A stretch of DNA of 14,947 nt from JAAAOZ01 sp964496595 (GTDB taxonomy: Bacteria > Chloroflexota > Anaerolineae > B4-G1 > SLSP01). Made by a program: the position numbers and the translations under genes. This document shows, in pieces, positions 1 through 7,270 of the stretch; the first letter of the stretch is position 1, and every line of letters starts with the position of its first letter. Below the pieces are notes generated by a model that made no database searches, was not told where the DNA came from, and saw only the letters and a program-made list of their open reading frames with translations. The DNA lies in assembly GCA_964496595.1 (NCBI GenBank), contig CAZCAI010000126.1, forward strand, positions 1-14,947, in the 5' to 3' direction.

Positions 1-2455
1 GGGTTAGCACTTAGTTTGTTGTTGGGGATTGTGTTTGCAGGACGACAGCCGGTGACGGCTGCTGTTATTACAGTGACCAGTCTAGATGATGGTACTGTTG
101 GTAACGAATGTACCTTGCGTAAGGCTCTAACGGCTGGCCCCGGAGAATGGGGGGATTGTGGTGATCCGGGCATCAATGATTATAAAATTGTCTTCCAATC
201 TGATTTGGAGGGTACGATCGGCGTCGCAAGCAGAATGGATGTATCTGGGCGTACTGTGCATATTGATGGTGACAACCGGATTGTATTGGATGGTCTCTCT
301 GGAGGTCATCACGGTATCTTATTAGCATCATCGGGTAATCGCCTGGAAGGATTGACTTTTATCAATTTTGAGGAAGTTCAAAATTCGGTCGCCGCGATAT
401 TAATATATGGGACGGATGACAATGTAATTGTTAATTGTAACATCGGCCCTGATAATCGCTTTGGGGTTTTTGCAGGGACTTTTGGGGATAATACACCAAA
501 AGACACTCTGATTCAAGGTAACAATATTGTAGGTAACTATGATGGAATCAACCTGCAATCTGGAATCTCCAACACTCAAATTTTGAGTAATACCATAATC
601 TCCAATACTAATCGGGGTATAGCTGTTTCAAGAGGTTTGGGTACGGTGATTCAAAACAACCTTATTTCGGGCAATAGCGGCTATGGAATTGGCGTGACAA
701 ATCACAGCACAAGCACTCAGATATTGAACAATACTATCGGAACCGATCTTTCTGGCGAAGAGGAAAATTCTAACAAGTTGGGTATCTATGTTGCAGAAAG
801 CCATGACATGTTGATTCAAGAGAATCTTATCTCGGGGAACAGAGAGCATGGAGTTCATATCCACATTGGTAGTTCTATCATACGGGTTTTGACCAATACG
901 ATTGGCACAAATCGAGCGGGCGATGCCCCAATTCCTAATGGCAGCGGCGAAGATAAGAAGTATGCTGGTGTCTTTGCAAACAGCAGTATTACTCTAACCG
1001 TTCGAGGTAATCTTGTTTCAGGGAACCAGCATTATGGAATTCAATTGTCTGCGGTGAACACTGGTGAAATTATCAGTAACCGTGTTGGTACAGATATCAC
1101 TGGCACGGGCAACTTGAGCAATACTTTGAGTGGTATTACTCTCTTGAATGCTTCAAAGAACGTAACTGTTAGTCGTAATTTGGTTGCCTATAACGGCTCT
1201 ATGGGTTTACATATTGATGGTAACGTGGATGATGGATGGGAGCCACCGATGAGCAATTTGATTATGTACAATATCATCATCTCTAACACCACCCACGGGA
1301 TTCTAAATGAGCACACTCACCGAAATGTTGATCCGCATACCACTGGAGCTGATGGGGATAACCTCATCCAGGAAAACACCATCACAAATAACGGACGTGC
1401 GGGGATTTTCAACGAGGGTGGCTCCCCCGCCATTCTGACGAATACCATCCAGTCTAACGTAGCCTGGGGCATCATCAACACCGTCTACTTTGGCGCGGAC
1501 GCTTCTCCCGGTACTGCGAATGATGACTTGTTGTCGATGCCGTACATCTTCGGCAACGAAATCCAGGACAACGATGGCGGAGTTACATCAAGGGACACGG
1601 CTCCGTTGAATAAGGTCACTCTACTTGAGGATAACGCTTTCAACGCGAATTCTGGGGAATCGTACATCCTACAGACCTGGTATGGCGCGGTGGAGGTAAT
1701 TCGGGAGACCACATCTATCACCACCGGTATGATCGTCCGGGTGAAGGATGTTGATGATACAAATTACCACCAGGTCGGCGCTACGTACAGCCCGGATGGC
1801 ACAGATGAGGGCATGTGGGGGCCATCGGATGTTCGTTATATGACAGTTACGACATGGTTTGAGATTAAGGAATATGAGGTCAACGGATTCAGTAATTGGG
1901 TCACCTACACGCCGCAACTTGTGCAGGGAGAAGGCGCCTACATTGGGCAACGCGACTATGCTTTCAACGGCATTACCGATACTGTCAAAGCGGAAGGCGA
2001 CACAAATTTACCCACGTGCCTTGTGACCGGGATTCTCTCTGAGCCTGATCACACGCTCTGTCGTTATCAACTGGCCCAGTTGGATGTGGACGAACCCGCC
2101 GATCAAGATGTCGACGATATTCCAAGCATCATTGAAATTGGCGAGTGTGAGGAAGGCGACGACAACTGCGTGTGCGAGCCAATTCCGGGCACGGATGAAG
2201 AATTTTGCGCCGTCGACACGGACGGTGACGGTGTCCCGGATTACCGGGATGACGACGATGACGGCGACGACGTGCCCTCGGTGATCGAGATCGGCGAATG
2301 TGAGGAAGGCGACGATAACTGCGTGTGTGAGGACGATTTCTGCGCCGTCGATACCGATGGCGATGGCGTACCGGACTACTTGGATCCCGACGATGACGGC
2401 GACGACATCCCTTCGGTGATCGAGGTGGGGGAATGCGTGGAAGGCGACGATAACT
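1..2455 (+). CDS. Secreted CSLREA/parallel beta-helix protein, N-terminal part (open at window edge, 3' side at gap)
   Basis: The reading frame is open to base 1. The first codons (GLALSLLLGIVFAG) look like the hydrophobic core of a signal peptide ending near VTAA, so the true start lies outside the window and the in-frame TTG at 16 is probably not it. VTSLDDGTVGNECTLRKAL resembles the CSLREA motif of secreted proteins. About residues 80-480 (counted from base 16) are right-handed parallel beta-helix coils, with recurring turns such as IQGNNIVGN, ILSNTIISN, IQNNLISGN and IQENLISGN. Residues ~490-700 are not recognised. From 2119 cysteine-rich aspartate repeats begin. The gene continues beyond the gap to 3310: deleting the Ns joins T2455 to GC2556 as a TGC Cys codon in frame. 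Such proteins are usually surface or extracellular; the ligand (polysaccharide binding or adhesion) is unknown. Codons in the first half are much more AT-rich than in the second. Confidence 0.85.
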
Positions 2456-2944
2456 NNNNNNNNNNNNNNNNNNNNNNNNNNNNNNNNNNNNNNNNNNNNN
2501 NNNNNNNNNNNNNNNNNNNNNNNNNNNNNNNNNNNNNNNNNNNNNNNNNNNNNNNGCGTGTGCGTTCCTGTCCCCGATTCTGATGAGCCACTCTGCGCCG
2601 TCGATACCGATGGTGATGGCGTACCGGACTACTTGGATCCCGACGATGACGGCGACGACATCCCCTCGGTGATCGAGGTGGGGGAATGCGTGGAAGGCGA
2701 CGATAACTGCGTGTGCGTTCCTGTCCCCGATTCTGATGAGCCACTCTGCGCCGTCGATACCGACGGCGATGGTACTCCCGATTACTTAGACCCCGATGAT
2801 GACGGCGACGGCATCCCCTCCGAGGGCGAGATGGGCGAGTGCGAGCCGGGCGACGACAACTGCATCTGCTACAACGTTGGGGAGGATGACGAGTATTGCG
2901 CCGTCGATACCGATGGCGACGGCATCCCCAACTACCTCGACTCG
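2119..2944 (+). repeat. Tandem 45-51-residue cysteine-rich TSP3-like repeats (at least five units)
   Basis: The units start with (I/V)PS at 2119 (51 residues), 2272 (45), 2407 (51 if the gap is empty), 2660 (51) and 2813 (44, last). Units 3 and 4 are almost identical at the DNA level with a 153-nt period (2556 against 2709), and this identity is the likely reason the assembly broke. Each unit combines an Asp-rich DxDxDG loop block with four cysteines (GEC, CVC or CIC, CAVD). Units 1 and 2 are more diverged, so units 3 and 4 look like a recent duplication. Confidence 0.9.
2456..2555. other. Scaffold gap (100 N) inside a tandem repeat
   Basis: Exactly 100 N, a conventional placeholder. The bases before it (GACGATAACT) and after it (GCGTGTGCGTTCC) are adjacent positions of the same repeat, as seen uninterrupted around 2699-2721. 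Removing the Ns restores both the reading frame and a full 153-nt repeat unit. The real missing length is therefore probably zero or a whole number of repeat units. Confidence 0.97.
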
Positions 2945-3310
2945 GTAGAGGATGTCCTGAGTGTGGCAATCACAGGGCCTACGGAAGGCGAAGTCGATGT
3001 GACGTACACTTTCACGGCTACAGTTTCCGTCTCGGCCATCACGCCCACCGTACCATTACCCACGGCGACCATCACATACATCTGGCAAATCGAAGGTATG
3101 GATCCGGTGACACAAACCGGTGGCATTACCAACACATTTGAATTTGTTGGATCGGCGGCCGATACGTATCCCATCACGCTTACCGCGACGAACCTCAATG
3201 CGGCGAGTGATAACGGGGATGAAGCGAGTGATTCAGAGGAAATCACACTTCGGAGCGCCGATGCTGGCGGCAACCTTATTTACCTCCCACTTGTTGTCCG
3301 CCTTCCCTAA
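2556..3310 (+). CDS. C-terminal part of the same secreted protein: TSP3-like repeats, PKD-like domain, YLPLVVR tail
   Basis: This continues the gene broken by the gap; its frame is that of codons starting at 2558. It holds the end of repeat unit 3, all of unit 4 and a shorter unit 5. Each unit carries the calcium-binding type motif DTDGDGxPDYLDPDDDGDD plus GEC, NCVC and CAVD cysteines. Residues encoded by about 2948-3270 form a Ser/Thr-rich all-beta segment (VAITGPTEGEVDVTYTFTATV, then WQIEG, then YPITLTATN) that looks like a PKD/Ig-like domain. The protein ends in YLPLVVRLP, a hydrophobic tail I associate with predicted secreted Chloroflexota proteins; whether it is a sorting signal is unknown. 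TAA at 3308-3310 is followed closely by a strong terminator, so this ends the transcription unit. Confidence 0.85.
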
Positions 3311-3332
3311 AGGAAAATTCTCGCACATCACA

Positions 3333-3364
3333 AAGCCCCGCGGCTAACCGCGGGGCTTCTCTTT
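3333..3364 (+). terminator. Rho-independent terminator after the secreted protein gene
   Basis: The arms AAGCCCCGCGG (3333-3343) and CCGCGGGGCTT (3348-3358) pair perfectly over 11 bp around a CTAA loop and are followed by a pyrimidine/T-rich tail (CTCTTT). The hairpin lies 22 nt after the TAA at 3308-3310. Confidence 0.85.
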
Positions 3365-3379
3365 ATCTACACCCTGGCC

Positions 3380-3407
3380 TTGCGTTTTCTCCTAATCTTT
3401 ATAGAAT
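3380..3407 (+). promoter_or_regulatory. Possible weak sigma-70 promoter for the receiver/roadblock gene
   Basis: TTGCGT (3380-3385) and TAGAAT (3402-3407) are separated by 16 nt. The -10 has one mismatch to TATAAT, and the -35 keeps only TTG. The site lies after the terminator and 46 nt before the ATG at 3454, where a promoter is needed. The start codon is preceded by GAGG (3443-3446) at 7-nt spacing. Confidence 0.35.
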
Positions 3408-3453
3408 GAGGAGTGTTCATCATAGATATTGAGTCCTATATCGAGGTAAAAAT

Positions 3454-4386
3454 ATGACGTATATTTTAGTTGTTGATCCGAATCAAGCGTTTGCCACTTT
3501 GCTCTCCGAGGAGTTGAAGCGGCAGGGATACAACGTCGCCTTGTGTGGTAGTGGTGAGGAGGCATTGCAGGCGGCGCGTGGAAACCTGCCCGATCTCGCG
3601 CTCTTGGATATGGCGTTAGAAGATCCGGCCGCAATTGCCCTGGCTCAGCAGCTCCGCGAGATCGATGCCAATATGCGCGTGATGCTGATCCCGCTGATGG
3701 GCGAGGACCTGTCGCCCCAGGCGGCTTCCATCTCTGTACAAGGCGTCTTACCCAAGCCCTTCTTCCTCCCGGAGTTGCCGGATCGTGTGGAAGCGGCGCT
3801 GAACGCCCCGGTGGAGACCGTTGTCGAAGAAGTACCTCCCGAAACATCGTCCCCTGAACTCGAACCCGAGGCCCAAAAAGAACCTGCTCCCGCCCCAGAA
3901 CTTGAACCGGCATCGGTTACAGAGCTGGAAGATCTGGAGATGGAAGATGTGGAGTTGGAAGATGTCGCAGAGATGGCGGCTGGAGACGAGCAGGGATTTT
4001 CGTATGAAGCATTTGAAGCGAATCGCGCGGAAATTGAGCGCGTGATGGGCAACTTAGCGCAAGAAATCGGCGCCGATGCCGTGCTGCTGACCTTCGGTGG
4101 TGGGATGCTGAGTTGGGTCGGCGGACTGGCGCGGCCAGAAGCCGAATCCATTGCGCGGGCCGTCATCCATGGGTGGCGCACCTCAGCCGAGGTGGCGCGC
4201 GTCTTGGGCCGCGAGCAAGTCCGCTTTGAACAGAGCATCGCCGGCAGCGATTATATGCTCTATGCCCTCAGTGTGGAGTATAACGCGCTGATGGCCGTTG
4301 TCGTTCGGGGCGCCGCTCCGTTGGGATTGTTGCGCCATCGGGCGCGCGGCGCCGCTGAGATGATCGCCCAATTGTGTGGTAGATAG
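3454..4386 (+). CDS. Receiver-domain protein with C-terminal roadblock/LC7-like domain
   Basis: Residues 1-115 have the fold pattern of a response-regulator receiver: ILVVDPNQAF, LALLDMAL with the candidate phospho-acceptor D52, and VLPKPF with the conserved K100. It is degenerate. The second residue of the N-terminal acidic pair is P9, and the Thr/Ser expected after the fourth strand is P79 (VMLIPLMG), so normal Mg2+-dependent phosphorylation is doubtful. Residues ~116-180 are a Glu/Pro-rich acidic linker. Residues ~190-305 (EIERVMGNLAQEIGADAVLL through AVVVRGAAPLGLLRHRARGA) resemble a roadblock/LC7 domain, a family that in bacteria often works with small GTPases. There is no DNA-binding domain, so output is probably by protein contact. 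ATG 3454 has the GAGG site upstream. The glycosyltransferase gene follows after 42 nt, suggesting an operon. Confidence 0.8.
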   Translation: MTYILVVDPNQAFATLLSEELKRQGYNVALCGSGEEALQAARGNLPDLALLDMALEDPAAIALAQQLREIDANMRVMLIPLMGEDLSPQAASISVQGVLPKPFFLPELPDRVEAALNAPVETVVEEVPPETSSPELEPEAQKEPAPAPELEPASVTELEDLEMEDVELEDVAEMAAGDEQGFSYEAFEANRAEIERVMGNLAQEIGADAVLLTFGGGMLSWVGGLARPEAESIARAVIHGWRTSAEVARVLGREQVRFEQSIAGSDYMLYALSVEYNALMAVVVRGAAPLGLLRHRARGAAEMIAQLCGR

Positions 4387-4428
4387 CGCGCACCATATCC
4401 CGACCTCTTTGGAGTTAAAATTTCACAG

Positions 4429-6351
4429 ATGGCTTTTCTAACCGCGCTTGCCTTAGGGCTGCTCCTCATAGCGACCTATTTGTTGGCTCTTCAGCGCTAT
4501 GTCTGGGATGCAGCCCTCTTATTTTCCCTCTCGGTGACTGGTCTGCTGATAGCGATGCGTCGAGCGTTGACGCATCATCGTGTCGGGATGGGGCGCGTGC
4601 GCCGTTGCATGCCATTATCTTGGCATGCATGGGGACGGATTGGCGCGCTGGCGCTCTCATTGGCCGTTGGCTTGATGACCCGCGATCAGCCTGCCGCAAC
4701 CGACTTCACCTTTCCTCTCATCCTGTGGCTACTCGCCGTGGGCGCCTTCGCCGCGACCCTGCTCTTGCCTCCACTGCGACAGCTTTCATTCGCCGATGTG
4801 CGCGCGGCGCTCCCGCGCTGGGAATGGATCGCGTTGGGCGGTCTGTTGCTGACATCGGGCGCGGTCCGTATTATCGGATTGGGGCGCATCCCCGCCAACT
4901 TTGGCGGCGACGAGGGCACCCAGTTGCTCGCCGGCCTGCGACTTATCCAGCCGCCCCTGGGCAACCCCTTTGCCACGGGATGGTTTTCCGTTCCCACGAT
5001 GTCCTTCTTCGCCTATGGCCTCGCGATGCGCGTCTTTGGCGTCGGTATCGCCGGAGGGCGAGCGCTCTCAGCCCTCATTGGCGTGCTGACGGTGCTCGCT
5101 TCGTGGCTCCTGGGTCGCAGCTTGGGCGGACGCCGCGTGGGCTGGTGGGTCGCATTGACGGTCGCCTTCGCCTCCTATCACATCCACTACAGCCGCCTGG
5201 CCTCCAACCAAATCATTGACCCCTTCATCGGCGCGCTGGCGATGTGGTTCTTATGGCAAGGGATGCACCGCTCGCGCTCGGATTTCTGGCGGCTGCCCGC
5301 GTGGGGCTTGGCTGGCATGGTACTGGGCGCCGGCTGGTACGCCTATTTTGGCGCCCGCTGGATGACCGTCTTAGCCGCGATAATCCTCGCGTGGCGCGCG
5401 GTAATCAGCCCGCGCTTTCTGACCCGCCATCGTCGCGACTTGGTCTGTCTCTTCCTGGGTTGGCTGGTCGTCGTCTTACCCCTGCTATCTTGGTACGCGG
5501 CACATCCCAGCACGCTCACGGAGCGCTACAACGCCGTGAGCATCTTCGCCTCCGGCTGGCTCCGGCGCGAAATCGAGATCACAGGGAAGAGCGCCCTTCA
5601 TCTCCTGCTCCAACAATTCTGGAAATCAATCTCCGCTTTCCACTTGACGCCCGATCCCACCTTCTGGTATTATCCGCAGATGCCTTTGTTGGATTTTGTG
5701 AGCGGGACGTTGATGGTCGTGGGGATGTTGGCCGCTTTGCTGCGCTGGCGATGGCCCTCGCGAACGCTCACCTTGCTGTGGTTTTTCTCCACGCTGGTGA
5801 TGGCCTGGACGCTCACCGAAAACCCACCCAGCAGCCAGCGCGGCCTTCTGCTCGTGCCGGCGACAGCCCTGTTCGTCGCCTGGGGGATCGAAGCCTTAAT
5901 CGAGATATTCCATCTGTGGCGACAATACCTGTGGGCTGCCGGGGCCGTGATGCTCGCGCTCATCATCATCCTGAATACCGGCTTCTATTTCGGCATCTAC
6001 ACGCCGCGCCGGACGTACGGCAATCCCACCGCCGAGATCGCGACGGCCTATGCCCGGTTTGCGATGGCGAATCCGCCGGAAGGGATGACCTACTTCTTTG
6101 GCCCACCGCAACTCTACTGGGATTTCGGCGCCTTGGCCTTCCTGCTCCGCGATCAGCCGGGCATAGATGTGATGCCTGGGGAGATGCCCGCCGAGCTTGC
6201 CACGCCGGCCCGCTTCGTCCTCGTAGTGGAGCGCGCCGCCGAATTGTCCCGCATCCAATCGCGCTATCCCGCGGGCGATATGTATCGCGTTACCGCGCCC
6301 GATCGGCGGATCTTAGCCCTCGTCTATGATTGGTCGGGGCATACCCCGTAA
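4429..6351 (+). CDS. GT-C family membrane glycosyltransferase (PMT/ArnT-like)
   Basis: A 640-residue protein dominated by hydrophobic helices, with short polar loops. In the first large outside loop is NFGGDEGTQ with D161 and E162. This matches the Asp-Glu that GT-C enzymes of the PMT (GT39)/ArnT (GT83) type place in their first periplasmic loop as catalytic or donor-site acid. Family members take sugar from polyprenyl-phosphate donors and pass it to protein or lipid outside the membrane; donor and acceptor cannot be read here. About 150 N-terminal residues form extra helices before the GT-C core, so the acid pair lies much later than in the two minus-strand paralogues (D39-E40 and D38-D39). 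It also lacks their beta-rich C-terminal domain and ends in a short soluble tail (residues ~540-640). ATG 4429 has GGAG at 4411-4414, a rather long 14-nt spacing. Co-transcription with the receiver/roadblock gene is likely. Confidence 0.8.
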   Translation: MAFLTALALGLLLIATYLLALQRYVWDAALLFSLSVTGLLIAMRRALTHHRVGMGRVRRCMPLSWHAWGRIGALALSLAVGLMTRDQPAATDFTFPLILWLLAVGAFAATLLLPPLRQLSFADVRAALPRWEWIALGGLLLTSGAVRIIGLGRIPANFGGDEGTQLLAGLRLIQPPLGNPFATGWFSVPTMSFFAYGLAMRVFGVGIAGGRALSALIGVLTVLASWLLGRSLGGRRVGWWVALTVAFASYHIHYSRLASNQIIDPFIGALAMWFLWQGMHRSRSDFWRLPAWGLAGMVLGAGWYAYFGARWMTVLAAIILAWRAVISPRFLTRHRRDLVCLFLGWLVVVLPLLSWYAAHPSTLTERYNAVSIFASGWLRREIEITGKSALHLLLQQFWKSISAFHLTPDPTFWYYPQMPLLDFVSGTLMVVGMLAALLRWRWPSRTLTLLWFFSTLVMAWTLTENPPSSQRGLLLVPATALFVAWGIEALIEIFHLWRQYLWAAGAVMLALIIILNTGFYFGIYTPRRTYGNPTAEIATAYARFAMANPPEGMTYFFGPPQLYWDFGALAFLLRDQPGIDVMPGEMPAELATPARFVLVVERAAELSRIQSRYPAGDMYRVTAPDRRILALVYDWSGHTP

Positions 6352-6354
6352 TCT

Positions 6355-6381
6355 GCCGAGTCCGCCGAGTCCGCCGAGTCC
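6355..6381 (+). repeat. Three perfect 9-bp direct repeats (GCCGAGTCC)
   Basis: GCCGAGTCC occurs three times in a row at 6355-6363, 6364-6372 and 6373-6381, immediately after the glycosyltransferase stop codon and just upstream of the rpsU promoter. It could be a slippage-prone microsatellite or protein-binding repeats; nothing in the sequence decides between these. Confidence 0.85.
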
Positions 6382-6389
6382 ATGGAATC

Positions 6390-6417
6390 TTGACAAACGG
6401 CCTTTCATTGCTATAAT
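6390..6417 (+). promoter_or_regulatory. Consensus sigma-70 promoter with extended -10, driving rpsU-yqeY
   Basis: TTGACA (6390-6395), a 16-nt spacer and TATAAT (6412-6417) match both hexamers exactly. TGC directly before the -10 (6409-6411) also gives the TGn extended -10. Transcription would start near 6424, leaving a leader of about 60 nt before the rpsU ATG at 6485. Confidence 0.9.
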
Positions 6418-6451
6418 ATACCTTGCTCCCAGCAATGTTTATAATTCCAAG

Positions 6452-6468
6452 CCGGTGCTGAGCATCGG
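6452..6468 (+). promoter_or_regulatory. Small hairpin in the rpsU leader, next to the ribosome binding site
   Basis: CCGGTGC (6452-6458) pairs with GCATCGG (6462-6468) over 7 bp including one G-U pair, around a TGA loop. It ends 7 nt before the AAGGGGGGG run that serves as the Shine-Dalgarno. It could modulate S21 translation, as autogenous control is common among ribosomal protein genes, but no known rpsU leader motif is recognised. Confidence 0.4.
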
Positions 6469-6484
6469 TAGTACGAAGGGGGGG

Positions 6485-6697
6485 ATGAGTGTGACCTACG
6501 TGGTAGCGGATGATCATGAATCGTTTGATGCGCTGTTGCGCCGCTTTAAGAAAAAAGTGCAGCGCGACCGTATTCTTTCGGAAATTCGCAAGCGACGTTA
6601 CTTTGAACAACCCAGCGTAATCCGAAAGCGCAAGCGATCCGCCAAGTTGCGCAAGAGTCGGCGAACGTCGTTCAAAGACCGTACGCAACAGTATTAA
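6485..6697 (+). CDS. rpsU: Small ribosomal subunit protein bS21
   Basis: A 70-residue, very basic protein (MSVTYVVADDHESFDALLRR start). FDALLRRFKKKVQRDRIL followed by RKRRYFEQPSVIRKRKR is the characteristic bS21 core: a helix with FKKKV, then a Lys/Arg-rich tail. S21 binds the 30S platform near the 3' end of 16S rRNA and helps initiation. The frame is open further upstream, but the perfect promoter at 6390-6417 shows the start must be downstream. ATG 6485 follows AAGGGGGGG (6476-6484); GTG 6491 is an alternative with more usual spacing and would give MTYVV. yqeY follows after 34 nt on the same transcript, the arrangement seen in many bacteria. Confidence 0.92.
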   Translation: MSVTYVVADDHESFDALLRRFKKKVQRDRILSEIRKRRYFEQPSVIRKRKRSAKLRKSRRTSFKDRTQQY

Positions 6698-6731
6698 CCG
6701 ACAATTGACCCATAGCTCAATAGGGGAGGAT

Positions 6732-7178
6732 ATGACGCTTAGAGAGCAGCTCGAACAGGATTTACATCAAGCCATGCGTCAGCGGGATGTGCGACGTAGA
6801 AGCGTATTGCGGATGGCCCTATCCGCCATCCAGACCGTAGAGGCGACGCGCAAAGAACCCTTATCGGATGACGAAATCGTCGTGTTGCTCCGCAAAGAGG
6901 TCAAGCGTCGCGAAGAGGCGCTTCAGATGATGCGGGACGCATGCCGCGAGGATTTGATCCCCGCTGAAGAAGCGGAACTGGAGATTCTGCGAGCTTATCT
7001 CCCGCGTATGATGGATGAATCGGAGATTGTAGAGTTGGCCAGAGAGGTGATCGCCGAGACTGGCGCCGCGTCTCCCTCCGATATGGGGCAAGTTATGGGA
7101 GCGCTGATGCCCCGTGTGAAAGGAAAAGCCGACGGGCGCGTGGTAAGTCAAATCGTCCGTCAACTATTGGCTGAATAG
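6732..7178 (+). CDS. yqeY: GatB/YqeY domain protein
   Basis: From ATG 6732 the protein has 148 residues, the usual YqeY length. It begins MTLREQLEQDLHQAMRQRDV and contains VEATRKEPLSDDEIVVLLRKE, RREEALQMM, EILRAYLPRMMDESEI and GQVMGALMPRVKGKADGRVV, the standard signature of the YqeY family. This family shares its helical domain with the tail of the amidotransferase subunit GatB. Related domains bind tRNA in GatB, but the job of stand-alone YqeY is not firmly known. An earlier ATG in the same frame (6705) would give 9 more residues, but GGGGAGGA (6723-6730) lies just before 6732, which I prefer. It is co-transcribed with rpsU, and a terminator lies about 50 nt after its stop codon. Confidence 0.92.
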   Translation: MTLREQLEQDLHQAMRQRDVRRRSVLRMALSAIQTVEATRKEPLSDDEIVVLLRKEVKRREEALQMMRDACREDLIPAEEAELEILRAYLPRMMDESEIVELAREVIAETGAASPSDMGQVMGALMPRVKGKADGRVVSQIVRQLLAE

Positions 7179-7224
7179 GATGTCAACGCCTTGGATTTAG
7201 GTTTTTATTAATTGAGATACCTAT

Positions 7225-7258
7225 GAGGGAGCCTTCAATCACAAGATGGCTCCCTTTT
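7225..7258 (+). terminator. Rho-independent terminator after yqeY, abutting the pgpH start
   Basis: GGGAGCC (7227-7233) pairs with GGCTCCC (7248-7254), extended by an A-T and a G-T pair outside, with a 14-nt loop, followed by TTTT (7255-7258). It ends only 12 nt before the ATG at 7271, so it lies inside the leader of the next gene or between two transcripts with almost no room for another promoter. Confidence 0.75.
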
Positions 7259-7270
7259 ACTTTGGATTAA

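Noticed and set aside
2119..2944. CRISPR array as an explanation for the regular 153-nt repeats
   Set aside because: The repeats are coding and in frame, with amino-acid-level conservation and no repeat-spacer alternation.
2376..2969. Arg-rich open frame antisense to the Asp-rich repeats, running through the gap
   Set aside because: Complement of GAC/GAT-rich repeats; it depends on the N placeholder and has no independent support.
3645..4238. Ser-rich open frame antisense to the receiver/roadblock gene
   Set aside because: Its Ser-rich composition is the mirror of the acidic linker codons on the plus strand; no start signals.
5244..6329. Long open frame overlapping the GT-C glycosyltransferase in another frame (also 4605-5219)
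   Set aside because: Arg/Pro/His-rich translation with no family pattern, fully inside a clear membrane protein gene; open only because the DNA is GC-rich.
6335..6348. Terminator at the end of the GT-C gene (CGGGG/CCCCG)
   Set aside because: The stem is only 5 bp, overlaps the last codons and has no T run.
7179..7270. c-di-AMP (ydaO-type) riboswitch before pgpH
   Set aside because: Only about 90 nt are available and only one simple terminator hairpin is seen; the class needs a longer multi-stem fold.
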